DNA of 64,000 nucleotides from Butyricimonas sp. Marseille-P3923 (GTDB taxonomy: Bacteria; Bacteroidota; Bacteroidia; Bacteroidales; Marinifilaceae). A program made the translations under genes and the position numbers. Positions 1 through 7,342 of the stretch are shown in pieces. The stretch covers positions 1 through 64,000 of the forward strand of contig NZ_FXXL01000004.1 of assembly GCF_900184685.1 (NCBI RefSeq). The letters run 5' to 3'. Positions within the stretch are counted from its first letter, which is position 1; every line of letters starts with the position of its first letter. The notes under the pieces are model-generated. The model worked only from the letters and a program-made list of their open reading frames with translations. It was not told the origin of the DNA and ran no database searches.

Positions 1-9
1 TTTATTAAA

Positions 10-116
10 CGGTGTCTATAGCGACGGTGATCCACCTCTTCCCATCCCGAACAGAGAAGTTAAGCCCGTTAGCGCCGATGGTACTGCCGAGAGGTGGGAG
101 AGTAGGTCGATGCCAG
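10..116 (+). rRNA. rrf: 5S ribosomal RNA
   Basis: The stretch contains the conserved 5S core: the segment ending in CCATCCCGAACAGAGAAG, then TTAAGCCCG, GCGCCGATGGTACTGC and GTGGGAGAGTAGGTCG, in the order and spacing of Bacteroides 5S rRNA. It lies at the left edge, so the 16S and 23S genes of the operon would be outside the window. A strong terminator follows within about 10 bases. The exact ends are estimated from the terminal pairing and could be off by a few bases. Confidence 0.95.
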
Positions 117-125
117 ATTTAGAGA

Positions 126-157
126 AGAGCGATTCTGAAAAGAGTCGCTCTTTTTTT
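126..157 (+). terminator. Rho-independent terminator of the rRNA operon
   Basis: An 11-bp stem (AGAGCGATTCT with AGAGTCGCTCT, one G-U pair) closes a GAAA loop and is followed by a run of seven T. It sits just after the 5S gene and probably ends the rRNA transcript. Confidence 0.9.
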
Positions 158-176
158 ATGGTGTAAATAGTATTTT

Positions 177-225
177 AGCTCTCCCTCTGTTTATAGAGGG
201 AGTACCCCGGAGGGGGGAGGGAGTT
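177..225 (-). repeat. REP-like palindromic module, type 1 (copy A)
   Basis: This roughly 49-base module contains a near-perfect hairpin (CTCCCTCTGTTTATAGAGGGAG) and a second small palindrome around CCCCGGAGGGG. Its reverse complement matches 33894-33936 at almost every base. It lies in the otherwise empty stretch between the rRNA terminator and the HD hydrolase gene; I see no ORF or tRNA in 158-405. It is a repeated, potentially structured intergenic element of unknown role. Confidence 0.75.
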
Positions 226-307
226 CTTTAATTTTAGATTTAATGATTAACGAAGCGTCGCTTATATGACGAGAGGTATTTAATCAAAATCTCTCGATTT
301 AAAATCA

Positions 308-379
308 ACAAACTCCTCCGGCACTTCGTGCCACCTCCTCTATAAACAGAGGATGAGGTGGAATACTATCTTGCTTCGG
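308..379 (+). repeat. REP-like palindromic module, type 2 (copy A)
   Basis: This relative of module 1 starts AAACTCCTCCG, carries a CTTCG-looped hairpin (GGCACTTCGTGCC) and then the hairpin CCTCTATAAACAGAGG. The same module occurs in reverse at 33963-34018. A tail (AATACTATCTTGCTTCGG) resembles the spacer tail AACACCACCTTGCTTTGG of the second element. About 80 bases of AT-rich sequence with no recognisable feature separate it from module 1. Confidence 0.7.
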
Positions 380-405
380 AAGATATTTCTCTATTTTCAA
401 TTGTT

Positions 406-1755
406 TTACCTGATTTCGGGTAGTTCTATGCCTTTTATTTTTCGATATAGGTTTAAGGCATAGGAGTCTGTCATACCGGAAACGTAATCCGTTACGGTTT
501 GTATTTTCGTGTATATGGAGTCGTCTTTATGTACTTTGTATTGTTCCGGCATAACGGAAAGGATATTGCGGGCATAATAAGTTTCCGGTTTTAGAACGGC
601 ATCAATGTATTCTTTTAGTATGGTCGCGAGTATTTTGAAACCGGCAATCTGTATTTGGGTGACGATGTTCGTGTGATAAATCCGAGAATATGCCACTTCC
701 GTACAAGCTTCGTAAGCTATTTTGTTAGTACCACTAAGATGGCTTATTAAGCTGCCCTTGAATGTACCGTTCATGATTGCCTCGTAGTTCTGGCAAAAGA
801 TGTCGGCACAGGCGTTGATTAATTTATTGATGATCCCGGCTCGTAAGAAGGCGATATATTCATTCTTGTCCGTTACAATTTTGAAGGTACGCGCAATGGT
901 TTTCAAGTCTTCTTTGTCTGCTTCTTTATCGTAGAAATTGAGTAGAATTTTTGTTGTCTCTTCATACGATAGGATTTTCAGTTTGTGGGAATCTTCGATA
1001 TCCATGATTTGATAACAAATATCATCCGCGGCTTCCACGAGATAGACTAATGGATGGCGGACGTATTGCAGCGGTTTTTCGCTTAATTGGATAATTCCGA
1101 GTTCTTCGGCTACTTCTTTGTAAATTTCCTTTTCACTTTGGAAGAAACCGTATTTATGTCCCTTGAGGGAGGCTTTGGATTCAAAAGGATATTTAACGAT
1201 GGAAGCGAGGGTGGTGAAAGTCATGGTATATCCCCCCGGGCGTCTTCCGTTGAAACTGTGAGTCAATAGACGGAATGCGTTTGCATTTCCTTCAAAGTGA
1301 CTGATGTCAGCCCATTCTTCGTCAGTCAATAGTTTTTTGAGGTATTGTCCTTCGCCTTCGATGAAAAAATAAGATATGGCTTCTTCGCCCGAATGTCCGA
1401 AAGGTGGATTTCCTAAATCGTGGGCGAGACATGCCGTACTCACGATTGTTCCGATTTCTTCCAATATTTCCGGGTGTTCCAGAATTTCTTTGGTTTTGAC
1501 AAATTGAGCTATCTTATTACCTAGTGAACGTCCCACGCTGGCAACTTCAAGACTATGAGTCAAACGGTTGTGCACGAATATATTTCCCGGGAGGGGAAAT
1601 ACTTGTGTCTTGTTTTGTAAACGACGAAAGGGGGATGAGAATATCAAACGATCGTAATCTCTTTGAAATTGTGAACGATCGTGTGAATGAAACATCGTGA
1701 TAGTGTTTCCCGGTTGATAGCGTCTTGACGATAATAATTTATTCCAATCCATCAT
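406..1755 (-). CDS. dGTPase-like HD-domain triphosphohydrolase
   Basis: The product belongs to the deoxyguanosinetriphosphate triphosphohydrolase-like family, HD-superfamily enzymes that strip triphosphate from dNTPs in the cytoplasm. Visible motifs: RRLQNKTQVFPL near residue 44, THSLEVA near 66 and AHDLGNPPFGHSGE at about 111-124, giving the metal-binding H...HD pattern; at about 449 residues the length suits the family. The reading frame stays open upstream to 1890, into the neighbouring gene's 3' end, but a good promoter at 1783-1813 and a terminator at 1791-1827 place the real start at the tandem ATGs at 1755/1752, just before DWNKLLSSRRYQPG. It is the last gene of the left minus-strand block and probably has its own transcript. 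Whether dGTP is preferred cannot be read from sequence. Confidence 0.9.
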   Translation of the reverse strand: MMDWNKLLSSRRYQPGNTITMFHSHDRSQFQRDYDRLIFSSPFRRLQNKTQVFPLPGNIFVHNRLTHSLEVASVGRSLGNKIAQFVKTKEILEHPEILEEIGTIVSTACLAHDLGNPPFGHSGEEAISYFFIEGEGQYLKKLLTDEEWADISHFEGNANAFRLLTHSFNGRRPGGYTMTFTTLASIVKYPFESKASLKGHKYGFFQSEKEIYKEVAEELGIIQLSEKPLQYVRHPLVYLVEAADDICYQIMDIEDSHKLKILSYEETTKILLNFYDKEADKEDLKTIARTFKIVTDKNEYIAFLRAGIINKLINACADIFCQNYEAIMNGTFKGSLISHLSGTNKIAYEACTEVAYSRIYHTNIVTQIQIAGFKILATILKEYIDAVLKPETYYARNILSVMPEQYKVHKDDSIYTKIQTVTDYVSGMTDSYALNLYRKIKGIELPEIR

Positions 1756-1782
1756 AGTGGTTGCCAGTTTATTTGTGTCACA

Positions 1783-1813
1783 CAAATGTAGTAATAAAAA
1801 AAAGAGGAAGCAA
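1783..1813 (-). promoter_or_regulatory. Bacteroidota-type promoter for the HD hydrolase
   Basis: On the minus strand TTG (1813-1811), 20 bases, then TACATTTG (1790-1783) match the Bacteroidota primary-sigma consensus TTG-N19-21-TAnnTTTG. Transcription would start near 1777, giving a leader of about 22 bases to the ATG at 1755. Confidence 0.6.
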
Positions 1814-1827
1814 CCGGCTTCCTCTTT
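1791..1827 (-). terminator. Terminator of the CoA-transferase gene
   Basis: A perfect 11-bp stem (AAAGAGGAAGC with GCTTCCTCTTT) and five-base loop are followed on the minus strand by a long T run. It ends the transcript of the gene at 1835-3142. The -33 element of the next gene's promoter falls in its loop. Confidence 0.85.
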
Positions 1828-1834
1828 ATTGTTC

Positions 1835-3142
1835 TTATTTTGAAATGAAGTGGTAGTGACTACCAAATCTTTCGAATGCTGCTTTGTCAAGCGACTCTCT
1901 GTGATCCGGGTGAGCGATGTTTATAAGTGCTTTCGCTCTGTCTTGGAGTGTTTTGCCGTAAAGGTCCGCAATACCGAATTCCGTTACGATGTAGTGTACG
2001 TCGAAACGAGTGGTAACGACTCCGGCTCCATTCAACAGTGTCGGGCAGATTTTGCTAACACCTTTGTTGGTTACGGCGGGAAGGGCAATGATGGGTTTAC
2101 CACCTTCGCTGGCTGCCGCACCGCGGATGAAATCCAACTGGCCGCCGCTACCGCTGTAGAATTTGGTTCCGAGTGAATCGGCATTTACTTGTCCGGTGAT
2201 GTCAACGGAAAGTGCAGAGTTAATAGCCGTCATTTTCGGTTGTTGAGCAATGATGAACGGATCATTCGTGTAGCCCACGTCCATCATGGCAACTCCCGGG
2301 TTGTCATCAATAAAGTCGTACACTCGTTTTGATCCCATGAGGAAGGTAGAAACGATTTTACCTTTATCGAATTTCTTGTTCATGTTGTTTACAACGCCTT
2401 TTTCGTATAACGGTAATACTCCGTCTGCGAACATCTCCGTGTGGATACCCAAGTTTTTGTGGTTTCCCAATTGTGAAAGTACTGCGTTCGGAATGGCACC
2501 GATACCCATTTGCAGGGTAGCCCCGTCCTCGATTAGGGTAGCCACGTTTTTACCGATAGCGATATCTTGCTCGGTTAAAACTGACGGGTGAGCCTCGATT
2601 AGCGGAGTGTTGTCTTCGCAGAAGATGTCAATGTCAGATAATCTGATGATGGCATCTCCCCATGCTCTGGGAACATTCGGGTTGATGACGCCAATAACCG
2701 TTTTCGCATTCTGTACGGCGGCTAACGTGGCGTCCACGGAGGTACCCATGGATACAAAGCCGTGTTTGTCGGGAGGACAAACTTGAATCATAACAACATC
2801 CACCGGGTGAATGCCGCTTCTGATTAATTTTTGAGTTTCGCTCAAGTGAACAGGTACATAATCAGCGTATCCTTCTTGGGTGGGTTTACGCACGTTACCG
2901 CCCACGAAATAAGACTCCAAACAGAATACACCCTCGAATTCTCCCTCCGCGTAAGGGGCGCTACCCTCGGTGTGCAGGTGTTGTATTCTCACGTTTTTTA
3001 ATTCGCCGGCACGACCTCTTTTGCAAAGTGCTTGAATTAGACCTTGGGGGGCACAAGCCACGCTGTGAATGTGAATCCGATCGTTGGATTTTACTACTTT
3101 TACAGCCTCGTCAAATGACACTGTTTTTATTCCCTGATACAT
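1835..3142 (-). CDS. Acetyl-CoA hydrolase/transferase family CoA-transferase
   Basis: A 435-residue member of the acetyl-CoA hydrolase/transferase family, which moves CoA between carboxylic acids; relatives include butyryl-CoA:acetate, 4-hydroxybutyrate and succinyl-CoA:acetate transferases. The sequence shows the MGIGAIPNAV motif (about 212-221), the likely catalytic glutamate in GIHTEMFADG (Glu236) and the CoA-loop glycines in SGSGGQLDFIRGA. Length and lack of a signal peptide fit a cytosolic enzyme. In an anaerobe that also encodes pyruvate:ferredoxin oxidoreductase (10716-14252) it could make acetate or butyrate while conserving the thioester. The terminator at 1791-1827 ends it, and mgtE starts 137 bases upstream in the same direction, so it is probably monocistronic. 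The exact acyl substrate cannot be assigned from sequence. Confidence 0.88.
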   Translation of the reverse strand: MYQGIKTVSFDEAVKVVKSNDRIHIHSVACAPQGLIQALCKRGRAGELKNVRIQHLHTEGSAPYAEGEFEGVFCLESYFVGGNVRKPTQEGYADYVPVHLSETQKLIRSGIHPVDVVMIQVCPPDKHGFVSMGTSVDATLAAVQNAKTVIGVINPNVPRAWGDAIIRLSDIDIFCEDNTPLIEAHPSVLTEQDIAIGKNVATLIEDGATLQMGIGAIPNAVLSQLGNHKNLGIHTEMFADGVLPLYEKGVVNNMNKKFDKGKIVSTFLMGSKRVYDFIDDNPGVAMMDVGYTNDPFIIAQQPKMTAINSALSVDITGQVNADSLGTKFYSGSGGQLDFIRGAAASEGGKPIIALPAVTNKGVSKICPTLLNGAGVVTTRFDVHYIVTEFGIADLYGKTLQDRAKALINIAHPDHRESLDKAAFERFGSHYHFISK

Positions 3143-3279
3143 AGTAATTTATTTTATTCTATTCTTATGATTTAATAATAGCTTTCTCGTTTAAAAAACG
3201 TCGCAAGTTAGCAACACTCTTTTAATTAAACAATTTTTTCCGTAATTATTAGCTGCCAAATTCGGGCGTTGTGGAATCG

Positions 3280-4647
3280 TCACATTAGCCACCCCAGAAT
3301 GGCTTTTCCGGTGAAAAGGTAGATGTTCAGTCCGATAATATCATTTGTCAGTGTGATAAACGGTCCGGTTGCCAGCGCGGGGTCGATTTTCATTTTGTTG
3401 AGCAATAGAGGAAATGCGGTTCCGAATATGGATGCGAACATGATCACGATGAATAAGGATATGGTTACCGTGATTGGCATCGCGTAGGAGTTCAAGTTGA
3501 AAAAGAGGGATAATATGAAGATGATCGAGGAGCAGATACAGGCGTTGATAGTGGCACACGATATTTCTTTCGTGATACTTTGAAAGATATTTTTCGTGTT
3601 GAATGAATTGGAGGCAAGTCCCTTTACCACGATAGCCGAGGATTGTATACCCACGTTTCCGCCCATGGCGGTAATGACGGGAATAAACATTGCCGTGGCA
3701 GGAAATAGGGCGATATCCGCCTCGTAGAAAGAGATCATGTATGCCGCTAACATTCCCCCGAATAGCCCGATAATTAACCACGGAAGACGGGCTTTGGTTT
3801 GATCCCAAACCGTGTCGGAAGATTCCACGTCCTGACTGATACCGGACATCATCTGGTAATCTTTTTCGGCTTCCTCGCGGATGACGTCTACCACGTCGTC
3901 AATCGTGATACGTCCTACTAATCGTCCGATGGAGTCGACAACGGGAATGGCGACCAAGTCGTATTTCTGCATGATGCGTCCCACGGATTCGGCGGATTCG
4001 TCTGTCGTCACGTAAGTGACGTCCGGGTTATAGATATTTTTTATTTTCGTGGAGGTGGGGGTCAGGATCATTTTCTTTAAAGATAATCTTCCCTTGAGGA
4101 TGTTGTCATCATCCACCACGTATATGTAGAATATTTCGTCCAGATTTTCGGCTTGCCGACTGAGTTCGCGCAGGCAGGTAAGGACGGTCCAGTTTTCGTT
4201 GACTTTGACAAGCTCTTTTCCCATAAGTCCGCCGGCAGAGTCCTCGTCATAATGCAACAAGTCCACGATGTCGCCGGCTTGTTCAAGGTCTTCCATGTGG
4301 GAAAGTACTTCTTGTTGCTGCTCGTTGGGCATACTACCGACAAGGTCGGCTGCATCATCCGAGTCCATGTTGTCAACGAAACGTTTCGCGATTACCTCGG
4401 GAGGGAACGAATCAATGAAGCGTTGCCGTTCGTCTTCCTCGATCTCGGCGAGTACGTCTCCGGCTTTCTCTTCATCTAACAGTAGAAACAGGTATTGGGC
4501 TTCTTCGGTGTCCAGTTCCTCTATAATTTCTGCAATATCTGCCGGGTGTAACGGTTCTACCAGTTTGGCGACGTCTTCCTTGTTATTGGCTTGAATGAGT
4601 TTCTCCAAATGGGAAACAAATTCTTCAGAGAGTTCAAACTGTTGCAT
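3280..4647 (-). CDS. mgtE: Magnesium transporter MgtE
   Basis: A 455-residue MgtE-type Mg2+ channel of the inner membrane. The parts are in the usual order: an acidic N-terminal MgtE_N superhelix (about 20-130, with HPADIAEIIEEL and DEDSAGGLM), two CBS domains (about 135-255, ending in GRITIDDVVDVI) and five membrane helices from about 285 to the end. The pore signatures AMGGNVGIQSS and GPFITLTNDIIG are present. In known homologues the cytosolic domains close the pore when Mg2+ is high. The gene lies 28 bases downstream of rsmA on the same strand, so the two are probably cotranscribed. A second, unrelated Mg2+ uptake system (MgtA) lies at 19640-22294. Confidence 0.96.
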   Translation of the reverse strand: MQQFELSEEFVSHLEKLIQANNKEDVAKLVEPLHPADIAEIIEELDTEEAQYLFLLLDEEKAGDVLAEIEEDERQRFIDSFPPEVIAKRFVDNMDSDDAADLVGSMPNEQQQEVLSHMEDLEQAGDIVDLLHYDEDSAGGLMGKELVKVNENWTVLTCLRELSRQAENLDEIFYIYVVDDDNILKGRLSLKKMILTPTSTKIKNIYNPDVTYVTTDESAESVGRIMQKYDLVAIPVVDSIGRLVGRITIDDVVDVIREEAEKDYQMMSGISQDVESSDTVWDQTKARLPWLIIGLFGGMLAAYMISFYEADIALFPATAMFIPVITAMGGNVGIQSSAIVVKGLASNSFNTKNIFQSITKEISCATINACICSSIIFILSLFFNLNSYAMPITVTISLFIVIMFASIFGTAFPLLLNKMKIDPALATGPFITLTNDIIGLNIYLFTGKAILGWLM

Positions 4648-4675
4648 ATTCTACTGTATTTAGAAGTTTAAAAAC

Positions 4676-5464
4676 CTATTTTTCAGAGGCTTTTAAATTA
4701 TTAAACGTTTCAATTTCTTTGCATAGAACAATAAAGTCATCCACGCTAAGCTGTTCCGGACGCAAAGATAATCTTTCTGACGTGAAATCGGGTGAAATTA
4801 TCGGTTTTAACGAGTTGCGTAAGGTTTTGCGGCGTTGGTTAAACCCAGTTTTCACGACATTGAAAAATAGCTTCTCGTCACAATCCAGTTTTTCCCTTTT
4901 ATTGCGAATCAGTCGAATAACGGCCGATTTTACTTTTGGAGGCGGGTCGAACACTTGTTCCCCCACGGTGAACAGGTATTCAATGTCGTAGAATGTTTGC
5001 AGGAATACGCTGAGTATGCCGTATGTTTTGTTGCCGTGGGGGGCACTGATACGTTCCGCCACTTCTTTTTGGATCATGCATACCACTTGGGGGATAAGTT
5101 CCCGGTTCTCGAGAATTTTGAAAAAGATTTGAGAAGATATGTTATAAGGCAAATTCCCGATCACGGAAAACGGTTCTTGGTAGAAAGTCCGAATATCCGA
5201 TTTCAGAAAGTCGCCGTATATGATATGCTGTTTGTGTTCGGGCAATTCCTCGTGTAGATAGTCGATGGATTCCCGGTCGATGTCGATTGCCAGCACGGTG
5301 AAGTCGGCATCGGCGAACAGGTGGCGAGTGAGTACCCCCATACCCGGACCTATTTCCAGTACCCCTTTGGTTACGGGTAATAAACTTTCCGTGATTTTAC
5401 GGGCTATATTCTGGTCTTTCAGAAAATGTTGTCCCAGATGTTTTTTTGCACGAACAATACTCAT
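4676..5464 (-). CDS. rsmA: 16S rRNA dimethyladenosine transferase RsmA (KsgA)
   Basis: This 262-residue protein dimethylates the two adjacent adenines of helix 45 near the 3' end of 16S rRNA, using S-adenosylmethionine. Diagnostic motifs are KKHLGQHFL near the N terminus, the SAM-binding VLEIGPGMGVLT (about 36-47), and the catalytic motif IV NLPYNIS (about 104-110). The C-terminal helical domain contains the FNQRRKTLRNSL segment. Length is normal. The start at 5464 is the only sensible ATG. It is the first gene of a probable rsmA-mgtE transcript and is divergent from the membrane-protein gene at 5595. Confidence 0.97.
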   Translation of the reverse strand: MSIVRAKKHLGQHFLKDQNIARKITESLLPVTKGVLEIGPGMGVLTRHLFADADFTVLAIDIDRESIDYLHEELPEHKQHIIYGDFLKSDIRTFYQEPFSVIGNLPYNISSQIFFKILENRELIPQVVCMIQKEVAERISAPHGNKTYGILSVFLQTFYDIEYLFTVGEQVFDPPPKVKSAVIRLIRNKREKLDCDEKLFFNVVKTGFNQRRKTLRNSLKPIISPDFTSERLSLRPEQLSVDDFIVLCKEIETFNNLKASEK

Positions 5465-5509
5465 AGAATGAAATCAGGGTGTTATGGGTTAAACTTCCAA
5501 TTATTTATT

Positions 5510-5517
5510 TACTTTTG
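5510..5517 (+). promoter_or_regulatory. -7 box for the 5595 operon
   Basis: TACTTTTG matches the TAnnTTTG -7 element, 78 bases upstream of the next start codon. No convincing -33 TTG was found at the right distance. Confidence 0.4.
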
Positions 5518-5594
5518 CATCCAGCTTACAAAATAAAGGTTTTATTTTGAGTTGTGAAAATTATTGGAATGTCAATCTTGACTAAATTTTTTGA

Positions 5595-6599
5595 ATGAAG
5601 CCGTTTTATAAACAGATTATAAAATTTTTTGCATTCTTGTGCGTGACGGTCGTTTTATTTTGGCTTGTGTACCGGGATCAGGATCCTGCCGAGTTGATGA
5701 AGGCGTTGCGGGAAGATGTGAATTACACGTGGATTTGGGTTGCTATCGGGTTGGGAATGCTTAGTCATATAAGTCGTTCTTTGCGTTGGCAGATGCTTAC
5801 AAAATCAATGGGGTATAAAATATCGTTCATGAATAGTTTCATGGGGGTGATGATCGGTTACTTTGCCAATCTGGCGATACCGCGTATGGGAGAACTTACC
5901 CGGTGCGGGGTGGTGAGTAAATACGAGAATGTGCCTTTTTCAAAATTGCTGGGAACGGTGGTGACCGAGCGGGTTTTCGATATGATCATGTTGTTGTTGC
6001 TCACGTTGATTGTCGTGGTGACTCAGTTTAAACAGGTCGGCATATTCCTCGATAATAATGAGGATATTAAAGAAAAGTTATACGGGATGTTTTCTTCTCC
6101 CGTGACATGGGGAATATTGGTGCTGTTGGTGCTGGGGTTGATCGGGTTTATCTGGTTTTTGAGAAAAGGCTCTTTCTTTACCCGGTTGCATCATTTTATG
6201 ACGGGATTGAAAGAAGGTTTGCTGACCGTGAAAGATGTCGAGCATAAATGGTTGTTTATAGGATATACGATTTTCATTTGGTTGATGTATTACTTGATGT
6301 TGTATGTTTGTTTCTTCTGTTTCAAATTTACATCCGGGTTAGGTCCCTTGGTGGGATTGACTGTTTTCGTGCTTTCGAGTTACGGGATGGTTGCCCCGGT
6401 GCAGGGAGGCGTGGGAGCATGGCATTTCATGGTGATTGCCGCCTTGATGATTTATTTGCCGCACACGGAGGGAATCGAGAGTATGACGAAGACTTTCGCT
6501 TTGCTGACGCATGGCACGATGACGCTTTTATACATCGTAGTCGGGGTGATTTGTTTGCTGGTATTACCGATATATAATAGAAATAATAGGAATGATTGA
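5595..6599 (+). CDS. YbhN/LPG-synthase-like flippase-type membrane protein
   Basis: A 334-residue integral membrane protein of the lysylphosphatidylglycerol synthase transmembrane-region family (YbhN/AglD-like). About eight hydrophobic helices are visible, with the family signatures SHISRSLRWQML (about 57-68), PRMGELTRCGV, VVTERVFDM and the late PVQGGVGAWHFMV. The aminoacyl-transferase domain of full-length MprF enzymes is absent, so lysine transfer to lipid is not expected; a role in lipid or glycolipid translocation is the family-level guess. Its last 8 bases overlap the start of rsmG, which implies translational coupling. Confidence 0.82.
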   Translation: MKPFYKQIIKFFAFLCVTVVLFWLVYRDQDPAELMKALREDVNYTWIWVAIGLGMLSHISRSLRWQMLTKSMGYKISFMNSFMGVMIGYFANLAIPRMGELTRCGVVSKYENVPFSKLLGTVVTERVFDMIMLLLLTLIVVVTQFKQVGIFLDNNEDIKEKLYGMFSSPVTWGILVLLVLGLIGFIWFLRKGSFFTRLHHFMTGLKEGLLTVKDVEHKWLFIGYTIFIWLMYYLMLYVCFFCFKFTSGLGPLVGLTVFVLSSYGMVAPVQGGVGAWHFMVIAALMIYLPHTEGIESMTKTFALLTHGTMTLLYIVVGVICLLVLPIYNRNNRND

Positions 6600-7212
6600 G
6601 AAGTATTTTACCGGACTGAACGAGATACAGATAAAACAGTTTAACCGGTTGGAAGGACTCTACCGGGAGTGGAACGAGAAAATCAACGTGGTTTCGAGGA
6701 AGGATATTGATGCGCTGGAGATTCATCACGTGTTGCACTCTTTGGCTATCGCGAAAGTGATTTCATTCAAGCCCGGAACGCGGGTGCTGGATGTCGGTAC
6801 CGGAGGAGGCTTCCCGGGCATTCCTTTGGCTATTTTATTTCCGGAGGTTCATTTCCATTTGGTGGATTCTATCGGGAAAAAGATAAAAGTGGTCAACGAG
6901 GTTGCCGTTGCATTAGGATTAAAGAATGTGACGGCAGAGCAGGTGCGGGTGGAGAGTATGAGCGAGAAGTTTGATTTTATTGTCAGTCGTGCGGTGACAG
7001 CTTTCCCGGCGTTCGTGGCGTTGACGAGAAAACGTCTTTTGAAGGAGAGTTTCAATGATCTCCCTAACGGGATTATTTATTTGAAAGGGGGAGATTTCGA
7101 GGAAGAAATACAGGATTTTAGGGAGCGGATTACCGTGTATAATATCCCGGATTTTTTTGAAGAAGAATTTTTTGAGACCAAGAAGGTTATTTATATGAAA
7201 TATATGAAATAA
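6592..7212 (+). CDS. rsmG: 16S rRNA m7G527 methyltransferase RsmG (GidB)
   Basis: A 206-residue cytosolic methyltransferase that makes 7-methylguanosine at position 527 of 16S rRNA. The SAM-binding motif VLDVGTGGGFPGIPLAI lies at about 65-81, preceded by the REWNEKINVVSRKD motif typical of RsmG (about 23-36). HLVDSIGKK and DFIVSRAV follow in family order. The ATG at 6592 overlaps the upstream membrane-protein gene by 8 bases. The 3' end is followed by the promoter region of rho. Confidence 0.96.
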   Translation: MIEKYFTGLNEIQIKQFNRLEGLYREWNEKINVVSRKDIDALEIHHVLHSLAIAKVISFKPGTRVLDVGTGGGFPGIPLAILFPEVHFHLVDSIGKKIKVVNEVAVALGLKNVTAEQVRVESMSEKFDFIVSRAVTAFPAFVALTRKRLLKESFNDLPNGIIYLKGGDFEEEIQDFRERITVYNIPDFFEEEFFETKKVIYMKYMK

Positions 7213-7228
7213 TTTTTTTTACTAACAA

Positions 7229-7260
7229 TTTGTGAGTAAGAAGAATTCTTTATAAATTTG
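7229..7260 (+). promoter_or_regulatory. Consensus promoter of rho
   Basis: TTTG (7229-7232), 20 bases, then TAAATTTG (7253-7260) is close to ideal for the Bacteroidota primary sigma. The predicted leader to the rho ATG is about 75 bases, long enough for the Rho autoregulation known in other bacteria, though no specific site is visible. Confidence 0.65.
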
Positions 7261-7342
7261 TCGCAGTTTACATTTCCACTTGGTTCATGCCGAGTGATTT
7301 TTACTTACTGAAAAAGAAATAATCCAAATATAACGATACTCT

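Noticed and set aside
1087-1269. 60-codon plus-strand frame inside the HD hydrolase gene
   Set aside because: It is antisense to a well-supported gene and shows no domain, promoter or plausible start context.
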